DNA of 64,000 bases from Deltaproteobacteria bacterium. GTDB lineage: Bacteria > Desulfobacterota > Desulfomonilia > UBA1062. The notes beneath the pieces are model-generated. The model saw only the letters and a list, made by a program, of their open reading frames with translations, was not told the DNA's origin and did no database searches. Location of the stretch: the NCBI GenBank assembly GCA_018436855.1, contig JAHDKO010000051.1:1-64000 (forward strand), read 5' to 3'. The position numbers and the translations under genes were made by a program. Positions 33,502-42,441 of the stretch are shown here, in pieces; the stretch's first letter is position 1, and each line of letters starts with the position of its first letter.

Positions 33502-34788
33502 TTACCGGTCTCCAGGGATCGACTGAAGGGATCGACTGATCGCACTTTTGAGCTCATCGATACCGGCGGGCTTTACGAGAAATTCGCGGATTCCCATCTC
33601 CCGCGCCTTGCGCTCGTCCATCACGTCGCTGAATCCGGTGCTCAGGATGACGGGGGTATCCGGTCTGACGGCCAGGAGCTTGGTGGTAAACTCGGCGCCG
33701 GTCATGCGCGGCATGGTCAGATCGGTGATGACGAGATCGAATTCCTGGGGCGACCTGGTGAACATTTCGAGCGCCTCTACGCTGTCGTTCACCGCGGCCA
33801 CATCATAGCCCAGCCTTTTGAGCACCCGCTGGATGCTGGAGAGGATGATATCCTCGTCGTCCACCAGGAGGATCCTCTTCTTCCCCCGCGGCTTCGGAGC
33901 CTCCACGGGCTCGGGGGGCTCCACCCGTTCCGGGCCTTCATGCGCCGGGAGACGGACGATGAACCGCGAACCCTTTCCCGGTTCGCTCTCGACCGTAATC
34001 TCGCCCCCGTGGTCCTCGACCATCCCCCGGGTGATGGCAAGTCCCAGAACCGTGCTTCTGCCGGTTGATCCGGAGGAGTACGAGGGGTCGAAGATGTGCT
34101 CCATCGCCTCGCGGGCCATACCCTTTCCCGTGTCGCTCACCGAGAGCTCCAGGTACGGGCCTTCCATTTCCCGGGGATGATTGGGACTCGTGCCGGGGCG
34201 GACACGGGAGAGGTTCACCTCGATGGTGCCCGGCTCGTTGCCGATGGACTCTGCCGCATTGTGCACCAGGTTCATGATGATCTGCCGGAGCTGCTGGGGA
34301 TCGACCATGACGACGTCACGGGTCACGTCCAGGTGCTGCCTGAGCTCAATACCCTCGGGGAGGGTCGACTGCAGGGAATCGAGGGTCTGCCGGATCAGGG
34401 GTTTGATCTCCAGTGGATTCCGCTCGCGCTCGCCCCGTCTGCTGAAGGTGAAGATCTGATTCACCAGGTCTTTCTGACGGCGCGCGGCGCTGAGCATCTG
34501 CTCGAGGATCTGATGGGCCGTGCTCTTCTGCGGCAGATCCTCCAGCAGGACCTCGGCGTCGATGATGATGGGATAGAGCATGTTGTTGATGTCATGGGCG
34601 ATTTCACCGGAAAGCCTGCCCAGGAAATCCATTCTCTGAATCTCGCCGAGCCGCTTTTCCAGGGCCTTTTTCTCTTCTTCTATCCGCCGGTATCCCGACA
34701 GCAGGCGGTCCATCTCGGCAATCTGCCTTTTTGCCTCTGCCAGCTCGCGCACGAGTTGTTCTTTTGAGTGTTTCGCGGATTCCGTCAT
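33502..34788 (-). CDS. Small hybrid histidine kinase (coiled coil-HisKA-HATPase-REC) with altered ATP lid
   Basis: A 428-residue cytoplasmic protein with no sensor domain: an N-terminal coiled coil (about 1-50) leads to the H-box GEIAHDINNMLYPII (His65), an ATPase domain with IIMNLVHNAAES and SDTGKGM, and a receiver with Asp356 (LVITDLTMPRMTG). The usual G2 box GTGLGLA is replaced by GRSTVLGLA, preceded by DPSYSSGSTG instead of DPFFTTK, so nucleotide handling may be unusual. It probably takes its signal from a partner through the coiled coil. It converges with the hybrid kinase at 31054-33459, 42 bases apart. Confidence 0.88.
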   Translation of the reverse strand: MTESAKHSKEQLVRELAEAKRQIAEMDRLLSGYRRIEEEKKALEKRLGEIQRMDFLGRLSGEIAHDINNMLYPIIIDAEVLLEDLPQKSTAHQILEQMLSAARRQKDLVNQIFTFSRRGERERNPLEIKPLIRQTLDSLQSTLPEGIELRQHLDVTRDVVMVDPQQLRQIIMNLVHNAAESIGNEPGTIEVNLSRVRPGTSPNHPREMEGPYLELSVSDTGKGMAREAMEHIFDPSYSSGSTGRSTVLGLAITRGMVEDHGGEITVESEPGKGSRFIVRLPAHEGPERVEPPEPVEAPKPRGKKRILLVDDEDIILSSIQRVLKRLGYDVAAVNDSVEALEMFTRSPQEFDLVITDLTMPRMTGAEFTTKLLAVRPDTPVILSTGFSDVMDERKAREMGIREFLVKPAGIDELKSAISRSLQSIPGDR

Positions 34789-35312
34789 GTCCCTATCCCG
34801 GTCTTGAGTGCCGCTGGAAGCTTCATGTCCTGCGCATCCTTCATTCTCCGATCATATGGTAAAAAACGAAGCCTTCTATCTTTAAGATGTTACCCGGTGT
34901 GAACGGTTTTTCAACACCCCCTTCGAAATCAGGCGGGGCTGAAGACCGGCCGCAGATGAGAAATTTTCCGGTCCTGCGTTCACGGAACTTCTACGATGCG
35001 ACGCAAGCCGGGCTTGTCGATCCGCTCATCGATGGAACGAGCGGAAGAGCACAGTCTGAAGCCGTTTGGGGGCACGCTCTCCGGGCCTGTCCGGGACATG
35101 GGGAAGGGGGTCGGGGTCCCTTGAAATATCAGGGTTCATTGCCATTATAAAAAAGAGAAGTTGTTCTTGATAATGCGTGTTACTCATTGGCCGCAGGGAA
35201 AAAACCAGTCCCTTTGAAGATCCACAAGACATCAGAAGCGAAAAGGACTTTCTTCAAACGATGCTGTGGCAGCCTCTTCCACCGGACTGAAGGAGGGAAT
35301 GGGGAGGAAGAA
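34789..35312. other. Gene-free stretch
   Basis: No convincing gene on either strand. TTGAAA (35121-35126), 19 bases, TATAAA (35146-35151) is a weak promoter candidate for the small gene at 35313. Open frames here have no codon or domain character. Confidence 0.4.
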
Positions 35313-35630
35313 GTGATAAGCGTCTTATCTCAGGTGATTGATCTGGATCTGCATGCGTCGGACATAGAACTGCTTCAGGAGATGATCGATATGTACCATC
35401 CGGAAGGGATGGATCTGGTCGACGAAAGATATCTGACCGATGACAGGAAGGATCCGGCAAAAAAGATACCATTGCCCAAGGCCCTGGAGGAATGGGTAAA
35501 GGCGATGAGCAATAAATATCACGACAGACGGTTTGTGCTTGCATTGACGAGAAAGGTGCTCGAGAAAATGGGCTACTTCCCGCAGGACCCGGACGATGCC
35601 CCCGGGCCCGTGTACAAGGAAATCCACTAA
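35313..35630 (+). CDS. Hypothetical small soluble protein
   Basis: A 105-residue acidic protein (from GTG) with no signal peptide or membrane segment: alternating helices such as ASDIELLQEMIDMYHPEGMD and EEWVKAMSNKYHDRRFVLAL, ending KMGYFPQDPDDAPGP. The GTG at 35313 is preceded by GGGGAGGAAG; the frame is open to a TTG at 35187, but the 42 extra residues look non-native. Converges with livF, whose end is 3 bases away. No family recognised. Confidence 0.55.
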   Translation: MISVLSQVIDLDLHASDIELLQEMIDMYHPEGMDLVDERYLTDDRKDPAKKIPLPKALEEWVKAMSNKYHDRRFVLALTRKVLEKMGYFPQDPDDAPGPVYKEIH

Positions 35631-35633
35631 GAC

Positions 35634-36389
35634 TTATCCGGTCTTGGCCGGGGACGGCTTTTTCTTGAGCGCGGCGCCGCCCAGATACGCCTCCTGGATC
35701 TTCTTGTCCGACCGTAGCGACGCGGTGGGACCTGAGGCCACGAGGCGCCCGTTTTCCAGCACATAGCCTCTGGAAGCGATGTTCAGCGCCTTGTGGGCGT
35801 TCTGCTCCACCAGCAGGATGGAGGTTCCCTGGCCGTTGATCTCGGAAACGATGTCGAATATCTGCTTCACGAGTATCGGGGCCAGCCCGAGCGAGGGTTC
35901 GTCCAGCAGGAGAACCTTAGGTGAGCTCATCAGTGCCCTGCCGATGGCGAGCATCTGCTGCTCCCCGCCGGAGAGCGTGCCGGAGAGCTGCCTGCGGCGT
36001 TCGCTCAGGATGGGGAACAGGGAAAAGACCCGGTCCTTGGCCGCGTGCACCTCGTCCTTCATCCTTCTCCGGGTATAGGCGCCCAGATTCAGGTTTTCCT
36101 CCACGGTGAGCGTGGGGAACACCCGGCGGCCTTCCGGCGAAAGCGAGATACCCTTGCGCACGATCTCATAGGGCGGGATTCTGTTGAGCTCTTCCCCCCG
36201 GAAGAAGACCGATCCGCTCCCGATGGGCACGAGCCTTGACACGGCCTGGAGCAGGGTGGACTTCCCGGCCCCGTTCGCGCCGAGCACGGACACGATCTCG
36301 CCCTGCTCCAGATGGATGGAGACATCGTGGAGGGCCTGAATCCCGCCATAGAAGATGGAAAGACGCTCAATGCTCAGCAGGGACGTCAT
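35634..36389 (-). CDS. livF: Branched-chain amino acid ABC transporter ATPase LivF
   Basis: A 251-residue ATPase of the LivF type: Walker A GANGAGKST, signature LSGGEQQ, Walker B LLLDEPSLGLAP, and the LivF-typical VEQNAHKAL. ATG 36389 gives MTSLLSIERLSIFYGG, the normal LivF start; the longer frame to 36458 adds residues unlike the family. The start lies inside the end of livG (23-base overlap). It powers uptake with LivG, LivH, LivM and LivK; the solute is probably a branched-chain or related amino acid, but the family also carries amides and organic acids. Confidence 0.94.
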   Translation of the reverse strand: MTSLLSIERLSIFYGGIQALHDVSIHLEQGEIVSVLGANGAGKSTLLQAVSRLVPIGSGSVFFRGEELNRIPPYEIVRKGISLSPEGRRVFPTLTVEENLNLGAYTRRRMKDEVHAAKDRVFSLFPILSERRRQLSGTLSGGEQQMLAIGRALMSSPKVLLLDEPSLGLAPILVKQIFDIVSEINGQGTSILLVEQNAHKALNIASRGYVLENGRLVASGPTASLRSDKKIQEAYLGGAALKKKPSPAKTG

Positions 36390-37200
36390 ATGCGGTCGAA
36401 TCCTCGTCATCCTTTCCCAGATAGGCCTCGATGACCCGCTGGTCGGCATAAATATCATCCGGAATCCCCTCCTCGGCGATCTTTCGCCCCCCGTCCATGA
36501 CCACGACCCAGTCCGAGATCCCCATCACCATGTTCATGTCGTGCTCGATGAGCAGGATGGTAACATCTTCCTCCCGGATGATGTCCTGGAGAAAGGCCAT
36601 GAGATCACGGGTCTCCCGCGGGTTCAACCCGCTGCTGGGCTCGTCCAGCACCAGGAGCTTAGGGTCCGAGGCCAGGGCGCGGGCGATCTCCAGCATGCGC
36701 TGGGACCCGTAGGCGATGTTCTTGGCCAGGTCGTCGCGGGATTTCCACAGGTTCACCTGGCGGAGTCTCTTCTCGGCGGTTCCCTTGATCATGTCTTCCT
36801 CGGTCCGCTGCCCGGGCGTCCGGAAGATGGATGAGAACAGGCCCGAGGTGCTCCGGCAGTGGCGCCCGGCCATCACGTTTTCCCGGCAGGTCATGTCCGG
36901 GAACAGGCGGATGTTCTGAAAGGTCCTTGCAATGCCGTGGGAAACGATCTGGTGCGGCTTTTTGCCGGTGATCCGCTCGCCCCGGAAGAACACCTCTCCG
37001 AACTCGGGGCGGTAGATGCCGGACACCACGTTGAATACGGTGGTCTTGCCGGCGCCGTTCGGGCCGATGAGGCTCAGGATCTCACCCTTGTGCACCTTCA
37101 GGTCAAGGGAGTTCACGGCGATGAGGCCCCCGAAGATCTTGGTGAGCCCTTTCGTCTCCAGCACGGTCTCGCCTGCTGCATGGGTCCTGCGCTCAGGCAT
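36367..37200 (-). CDS. livG: Branched-chain amino acid ABC transporter ATPase LivG
   Basis: A 277-residue ATPase with Walker A GPNGAGKTT, the LivG-typical ARTFQNIRLFPDMT, a signature-loop region reading AYGSQRMLEIARAL (where most have YGQQR or YGDQR), Walker B LLVLDEPSSGLNP and LLIEHDMNMVM. The C-terminal AYLGKD matches the family. It overlaps the end of livM by 8 bases and the start of livF, consistent with one operon and translational coupling. Confidence 0.93.
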   Translation of the reverse strand: MPERRTHAAGETVLETKGLTKIFGGLIAVNSLDLKVHKGEILSLIGPNGAGKTTVFNVVSGIYRPEFGEVFFRGERITGKKPHQIVSHGIARTFQNIRLFPDMTCRENVMAGRHCRSTSGLFSSIFRTPGQRTEEDMIKGTAEKRLRQVNLWKSRDDLAKNIAYGSQRMLEIARALASDPKLLVLDEPSSGLNPRETRDLMAFLQDIIREEDVTILLIEHDMNMVMGISDWVVVMDGGRKIAEEGIPDDIYADQRVIEAYLGKDDEDSTAYDVPAEH

Positions 37201-38194
37201 CGGACCTCCCTGTACCCTCCAGCAGCGACTCGTACTTGACCGCGCCCCGCTTGCGCGGCCAGACGCCGCCCGGCCGGAACATCATCATGAGCATCATGGC
37301 CGATCCGAATATGAGCATCCGGTACATGGCGAAGGGCCGGAAGATCTCGGGGAACAGGCTGATGAAGGCCGCGCCGATGATCACCCCCGGGATGGAGCCC
37401 ATCCCGCCGATGAGCACGATGCAGAACATAAGGCACGACTCCCAGAAGGAGAAGCTCTCCGGCGAGACACACATGAGCTTGCTCGCATAGACGTTACCCG
37501 CCACGCCCGCCAGGGCCGCGCCCAGGACGAAGGCCAGGAGCTTGTAGCTGCGCGAGTCGATCCCGTTGGCGTTAGCGGCCGTCTCGTCCTCGCGGATATA
37601 GTTCCAGGCGCGCCCGATCCGCGAGTCCTGCAGCCTGGTGAGCCCGAGGATGGTCAGCCCCACGATGAGCCAGATGAGGAAATAGTACTCCAGGGACGAA
37701 TCGATCACCAGCCAGGGGCCCAGGGAGGGAAAGTCGATGCCGAACACCCCGTTGGGGCCCCCGGTGAGGTCGAAGGGGTTGTTGATCAACGCCAGGCGGA
37801 CGATCTCGCCCATGCCCAGGGTCACGATGAGGAGATAGTCACCCTGGAGATGGATGATGGGAGAGCAGACCACGTAGGCGAAGAGCGCGGCAGCCAGGGC
37901 GCTCAAGGGCAGGAGCACGAGGATGGGGATGCCGAACTTCGTGTTGAGGATCGCCGTGGTGTAGGCCCCGATGGCGTAGAACCCGGCATGCCCCAGGTCG
38001 AACAGGCCCACCTCGCCGAGCACGATGTTGAGGCTCAGGCCCAGCAGGGTGTAGATGCCGAAATAAAAGGCGATATCGATGAAGTAGTCGCTGACCAGAA
38101 ACGGGTAGATGAGAAAGACGGCCGTGGCGAGCGCGATATGCAGCTGCCGGGAGGATGCGAGCCTTCCGATGCCGTTTAAGGGGGTCCGCTCCAT
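37193..38194 (-). CDS. livM: Branched-chain amino acid ABC transporter permease LivM
   Basis: A 333-residue multi-span permease. Family blocks: YTLLGLSLNIVLGEVGLFDL, GHAGFYAIGAYT, TLGMGEIVRLAL, LTGGPNGVFGI and SRIGRAWNYIREDETAA (the ATPase-coupling loop). ATG 38194 (MERTPLNG) is chosen because the longer frame adds a Ser/Arg-rich stretch overlapping livH out of frame. It starts 4 bases after the livH stop. Confidence 0.93.
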   Translation of the reverse strand: MERTPLNGIGRLASSRQLHIALATAVFLIYPFLVSDYFIDIAFYFGIYTLLGLSLNIVLGEVGLFDLGHAGFYAIGAYTTAILNTKFGIPILVLLPLSALAAALFAYVVCSPIIHLQGDYLLIVTLGMGEIVRLALINNPFDLTGGPNGVFGIDFPSLGPWLVIDSSLEYYFLIWLIVGLTILGLTRLQDSRIGRAWNYIREDETAANANGIDSRSYKLLAFVLGAALAGVAGNVYASKLMCVSPESFSFWESCLMFCIVLIGGMGSIPGVIIGAAFISLFPEIFRPFAMYRMLIFGSAMMLMMMFRPGGVWPRKRGAVKYESLLEGTGRSDA

Positions 38195-38198
38195 CGGT

Positions 38199-39110
38199 CT
38201 ATACCTTCTCCGCCGTCTTTTCGCCCAGGATGCCCGTGGGCCGGAAGATGAGCACCAGGATGAGGATGATGAACACGAAGACATCCTTCCAGGCCGCCGA
38301 GATGTAGGCTGCCCCCAGCATCTCGAGCACGCCCAGGATGAGCCCGCCGAGCATGGCGCCGGGGATGTTGCCGATGCCGCCCAGGACCGAGGCGGTGAAC
38401 GCCTTGAGCCCGTAGTTCCACCCCATGGTGAAGCTGATCTGGCGGTAGTACATCCCCACCATGATCCCGGTCACGGCGCCCAGGGCCGGGCCCAGCGTGA
38501 ACACGAAGAGGATGACCTTGTTGATGTTGATCCCCATCAGTGACGCGGTCTTGCGGTCGTGGGCCGTGGCCCTGATTGCGGCCCCGAAGGTGGTCTTCTG
38601 GACGATGTAGTAGAGAGTCCCCATGAGGACGAACGAGAGCAGAAGGATCACGATCTGCAGCAGCGTGAGGTGGATGTTGCCGAGCTGGATGTGGACGTTG
38701 GGGATGAGGGCCGCAGGATAGGCCTGGAACCTGGGGCCCCATACCACCATGATGGCGTTCTGCAGGAAGATGGAGGCGCCCAGAGCGGACACCACCGCGG
38801 GGAGACGGCCTGCCGGATACACGGGCCGGTAGGCCACCCGCTCGACGATGAGCCCCACGATGGCGAGGCTGACCCCGGCGAAGATCAGGGCCGCCATGAG
38901 CGCGCCCCACAGACCGAAATGAGCGGTCAGGAGGGCAGCGCCGAAGACGAGCACGGTATAGCCCAGGTACGAGCCCAGGGTGAAAAAGTCGCCATGGGCG
39001 AAGTTGATGAGCTTCAGTACCCCGTAGACCATGGAATAGCCCAGGGCGATGAGCGCATAGAACGAGCCGATGGTCAGCCCGTTGATGATCTGCTCCAGGA
39101 TAACGTGCAT
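38199..39110 (-). CDS. livH: Branched-chain amino acid ABC transporter permease LivH
   Basis: A 303-residue membrane permease with the LivH start LEQIINGLTIGSFYALIALG, YSMVYGVLKLINFAHGD, and coupling loop FGAAIRATAHDRKTASLMGI. It follows livK by 42 bases and precedes livM by 4. Confidence 0.94.
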   Translation of the reverse strand: MHVILEQIINGLTIGSFYALIALGYSMVYGVLKLINFAHGDFFTLGSYLGYTVLVFGAALLTAHFGLWGALMAALIFAGVSLAIVGLIVERVAYRPVYPAGRLPAVVSALGASIFLQNAIMVVWGPRFQAYPAALIPNVHIQLGNIHLTLLQIVILLLSFVLMGTLYYIVQKTTFGAAIRATAHDRKTASLMGININKVILFVFTLGPALGAVTGIMVGMYYRQISFTMGWNYGLKAFTASVLGGIGNIPGAMLGGLILGVLEMLGAAYISAAWKDVFVFIILILVLIFRPTGILGEKTAEKV

Positions 39111-39152
39111 GTGCCCTCGTGCTGCCGATTTATCTTGAATCTCAAGAAAGCG

Positions 39153-40301
39153 CTACTTGGATACGACAATCTTGCCCTGATCGTCAACCACGTAGAGGTA
39201 GAAGGGCACACCTTCCCGGTCGCCCTGGCCGGTGAATCCGATGGGGCCGGTGATGCCGGGAGCGCCTTCCACCTCGTCCCTGAGATATGCGGCCAGCTTG
39301 GCCGAGTCGGTGGTGCCCGACTTGTCCACGGCATAGGCGATGATGTTCAGGGCATCGGCTGCATAGATGGGCCACGGGCTGGAGGGGATGTCGCCGAACT
39401 TGGCCTTGTAGGCTTCGAGGAACTCCTTTGCCTCGGGGTAGGGCAGGTCGCCGGGAAGCGGCTCGTTGGTCATGTAGCAGCCCTTGGCCACGCTCAAGCC
39501 CGCGATCTTGACGAACTCATCGTTGATGGCCGCGTTGCCGCCCACGAACGGGCAGGTGATCCCGATGTCGCGGGCCTGGCTCACCAGGAGCGCGGCCTCG
39601 GCATAGTAGCCGGTGAAGTACCATACCTCGGGCTTGGTCTCGCGCAGGTTGGTGAGCGAGACGCGGAAGTCCCTTTCACCGGGGGTGATGGCGTCGAAGT
39701 AGACGATCTCGGCCTGGCCGTTTGCGACCATGGGCTCCAGCGCGGTCCGGGTGTCTTCGGCAAGCCCTTTGCCGAACGCGGTGTTATCGTGCATGATGGC
39801 GATGCGCTTGGCGTTGAACTTCTTCGGCACGAAATCCGCGAAGAACTTGCCCTGGGAATCGTCCCTGCCGCAGGTGCGGAAGAAGTAGCTGAAATCCCGC
39901 TGGGTGAGGCGGACCGCGGTGACGCCGTAGCCGATGTTCACCTTCTTGAATTTTTCATAGATATTGGAGGCGGGCTCGCACACGGATGACCCATAGGTGG
40001 AGACAACCGCCACAACGTCCTTCTGCGCCACCAGCTTCTGTGCCGCCAGGGCGCCCGACTTGGGCTCGCCGGCATCGTCTTCCACCTTGAGCACGACCTT
40101 CTTCCCGCCCAGGATGCCGCCTTTTTTATTGATCAGATCGGCCGCGATCTCGCAGGACTGTTTCGCCATCTGGCCCTCGTAGGCCCAGGCCCCGGTGATC
40201 GGGCCCTGCAGTCCGATGACCACGGTGTCTTTGGCTGCATGGGCGCTGCCCAGCCCCAGGACGAGGAACAATACACTCACCAGCAGTACAAACTTTTTCA
40301 T
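39153..40301 (-). CDS. livK: Branched-chain amino acid-type periplasmic binding protein LivK
   Basis: A 382-residue type I solute-binding protein with a signal peptide (MKKFVLLVSVLFLVLGLGSA, cleavage near AHA-AK). The mature start KDTVVIGLQGPITGAWAYEG and the block FFRTCGRDDSQGKFFADFV are typical of Leu/Ile/Val-binding family members. ATG 40301 follows GGAGGAGAAAGG; a TTG 15 bases upstream overlaps that ribosome site and is rejected. First gene of livKHMGF. The exact ligand is not assignable. Confidence 0.94.
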   Translation of the reverse strand: MKKFVLLVSVLFLVLGLGSAHAAKDTVVIGLQGPITGAWAYEGQMAKQSCEIAADLINKKGGILGGKKVVLKVEDDAGEPKSGALAAQKLVAQKDVVAVVSTYGSSVCEPASNIYEKFKKVNIGYGVTAVRLTQRDFSYFFRTCGRDDSQGKFFADFVPKKFNAKRIAIMHDNTAFGKGLAEDTRTALEPMVANGQAEIVYFDAITPGERDFRVSLTNLRETKPEVWYFTGYYAEAALLVSQARDIGITCPFVGGNAAINDEFVKIAGLSVAKGCYMTNEPLPGDLPYPEAKEFLEAYKAKFGDIPSSPWPIYAADALNIIAYAVDKSGTTDSAKLAAYLRDEVEGAPGITGPIGFTGQGDREGVPFYLYVVDDQGKIVVSK

Positions 40302-40676
40302 CCCTTTCTCCTCCAAAACCGTAGATATGTTTTTCTTAAGCCTGTTGATGCCTTCTTTCCTGCCCCGCTCCGGGGAGCGGTTTCCAGGCGCTTAAGGGGC
40401 GAGATTAACCCGTACAATTCACGAGTTGGAGTCGCTTTCCCTGCCCCGGGGTGTGTCGAAAGCTCAGTGTTTTTCAGTCGTTATGATATAGTTCAGGAGT
40501 GACGACCGTGTCAAGGATATTTTGCCCTCAAAGGGAGCTGGCCCCCAGGAGGGCAAAGGAGAAAGACACCTGGCCGTTATGTGAAAGGCGATATGGGGAA
40601 ACGGGGATAACCGGAGACAAACGGGTGCCCCGCCGCTTGTCGCTGCGGGACACCTCGCTTTGCGGGAATACCCGCA
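40302..40676. other. Long leader/promoter region upstream of livK
   Basis: No gene supported. It contains the liv promoter candidate (40485-40514, minus strand) and, in the resulting ~175-base leader, a GC-rich dyad CCGCTCC/GGAGCGG (around 40368-40383). Near the proX end, GCGGG-TATTC-CCGC and GGTGTCCCGC/GCGGGGCACC (around 40623-40655) can form hairpins that may end the pro operon, but no T run follows. Confidence 0.4.
40485..40514 (-). promoter_or_regulatory. Candidate sigma-70 promoter of livKHMGF
   Basis: On the minus strand a perfect TTGACA (40514-40509), 18-base spacer and TATATC (40490-40485). It predicts a leader of about 175 bases before the livK ATG. Confidence 0.5.
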
Positions 40677-41528
40677 CTATTTCGACAGCCACTCCTTCAC
40701 GCGATCAGGGTTCTCCTTGATCCAGCGCCTCGCGGAATCGGACGGATCGGCGCCCTCGGAGTTCCAACCCATGACCTGGCCGATCTCCTGGAGATTCCAG
40801 TGGAAGTTGTCGAGAAACCGGTAGGCTTCAGGGTGGTCCTTTTTGAGACCCTTGCGCACGAAGGTGTGGATCTTTTCCTCTCCGCCGTACACGTTCTTGG
40901 GATCATCGAGATACTTGAGGTCCCAGCGGGCGAACTTCCAGTGCGGCGTCCACCCGGTCACCACGACCCACTCGTTATTTTTGATCCTGTCGGCAAGGAT
41001 GGCCGTCATCATGGCGCCCGTGCCTTCCATGAGCTTGAGATTCAGGTCGTATTCCTCGAGCGCCTTCTCCGTCTTGCTCATGATGCCCGCTCCCGGGTCG
41101 ATGCCGATGATCTCGTTGTCGAACTTGGCAGCATGCGCGTTCAGCTCTTCGATCGAGTCGATGGTCACGTAGGCCGGTACCACCAGGCCGATGGCCGCGC
41201 CCTCGCAGTTCGGGCCCAGGTCCACCACCTTGTCGCCGACCTTGTCGAGGTAGTGACCGTGGGTGACGGGCAGCCAGGCCGTGGTAAGGCCGTCGACGTC
41301 ACCGGTGGCCACGGCCTGCCACATGGCGGCGGCGCTCACCGAGGTGACATCGACGTCGTATCCCAGCTTGTCCTCAAGGACCGCCTCGACGACGTGGATG
41401 CTTGCCGTGGCGCATGACCACTCCACGTAGGCGAGCTCCAGCTTCTTGTCCGCCGCCTGGCCGGCCGATGCCGCGCCGAAGACGAGAAACAGTGCGAAAA
41501 GAACCGTGTATCCGGTCAATCGTTTCAT
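40677..41528 (-). CDS. proX: Glycine betaine/proline-type ABC transporter substrate-binding protein
   Basis: A 283-residue OpuAC/ProX-type binding protein with a signal peptide (cleavage near AGQAADKK). The mature part has AYVEWSCATASIHVVEAVLE, GDVDGLTTAWLPVTHG and VVTGWTPHWKFARWDLKYLD, whose Trp residues are those that form the quaternary-amine cage in this family. It is the third gene of proVWX, 52 bases after proW. Likely ligand is glycine betaine or a related osmolyte. Confidence 0.93.
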   Translation of the reverse strand: MKRLTGYTVLFALFLVFGAASAGQAADKKLELAYVEWSCATASIHVVEAVLEDKLGYDVDVTSVSAAAMWQAVATGDVDGLTTAWLPVTHGHYLDKVGDKVVDLGPNCEGAAIGLVVPAYVTIDSIEELNAHAAKFDNEIIGIDPGAGIMSKTEKALEEYDLNLKLMEGTGAMMTAILADRIKNNEWVVVTGWTPHWKFARWDLKYLDDPKNVYGGEEKIHTFVRKGLKKDHPEAYRFLDNFHWNLQEIGQVMGWNSEGADPSDSARRWIKENPDRVKEWLSK

Positions 41529-41580
41529 AGTATCCTCCTTATACGGATATTTTTATTCTCATCGAAAAAAACCATTTGCC

Positions 41581-42441
41581 TTACTGTGACGTGGCGCCGG
41601 TCTGCTTGCCGCCGACACGCTGCATGATCCGGTCGAGGATCATGGCCACGATGACGATGGCGATGCCGGCCTCGAAGCCTCTGGACGGCTCCAGGCGCTG
41701 GATGGCCTTCCAGACCTCACCGCCCAGGCCCTTGGCGCCGATCATGGCCGCAATCACGACCATGGACAGGGCGAGCATGATGGTCTGGTTGATGCCCGCC
41801 ATGATGGTGGGCGTGGCCATGGGAAGCTGGAGCTTGATCAGCTTCTGCCGCCGGGTGCTGCCGAACGAGTCCGCGGCCTCCACCAGCTCGATGGGAACCT
41901 GCCGGATGCCCAGGCAGGTGAGCCGGATTGCCGGGGGCATCGAGAAGATGACCGTGGAGAAGATCGCGCCCACCGGACCCAGGCCGAAGAGGGGAATGGC
42001 CGGGATCAGGTAGACGAAGGCCGGCATGGTCTGCATCACGTCGAGAATGGGCATGATCATCCGGTAGGCTCTCTGGCTGAGCGCCGCGAAAATCCCCAGG
42101 GGAAGGCCGATGATCATGGCGATGACCGTGGATACGAGGACCAGCGCCAGGGTGCTCAGCATGGGGTCCCACAGGTTCATGTTCCAGATGAGGAACAGAC
42201 CGATGAGGGTCAGCAGCATCACGCCCCGCTTCCGGCTGAGGAACCACGCCAGGGCCGTAAAGATCAGGATGAGCACCAACGGCGGGAAGAACATCAGCCC
42301 CTGGATGAGGATGGCGATTCCGCTTTCCACCACGTCGGAGAACGCCTTGGTGAGGAACGAGAAGTTATCGGAAAACAGGGTGATCGCGTAGTCTATTGCA
42401 TCGCCGATGGGGATACGTGGAATATTATTCAGCCATTCCAT
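41581..42441 (-). CDS. proW: Glycine betaine/proline-type ABC transporter permease
   Basis: A 286-residue permease with the ProW/OpuAB pattern: LIWNMNLWDPMLSTLALVLV, GIFAALSQRAYRMIMPILDV, MQTMPAFVYLIPAIPLFGLG and coupling segment ADSFGSTRRQKLIKLQLPMA. ATG 42441 follows AGAAGGAGT; a start 7 codons upstream lies inside that site and is rejected. Its start overlaps the end of proV by 17 bases. Confidence 0.94.
   Translation of the reverse strand: MEWLNNIPRIPIGDAIDYAITLFSDNFSFLTKAFSDVVESGIAILIQGLMFFPPLVLILIFTALAWFLSRKRGVMLLTLIGLFLIWNMNLWDPMLSTLALVLVSTVIAMIIGLPLGIFAALSQRAYRMIMPILDVMQTMPAFVYLIPAIPLFGLGPVGAIFSTVIFSMPPAIRLTCLGIRQVPIELVEAADSFGSTRRQKLIKLQLPMATPTIMAGINQTIMLALSMVVIAAMIGAKGLGGEVWKAIQRLEPSRGFEAGIAIVIVAMILDRIMQRVGGKQTGATSQ

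Noticed and set aside
34887-35150. Open frame of 87 codons before the small hypothetical gene
   Set aside because: No ribosome site, no hydrophobic or domain pattern, and atypical composition; treated as non-coding.
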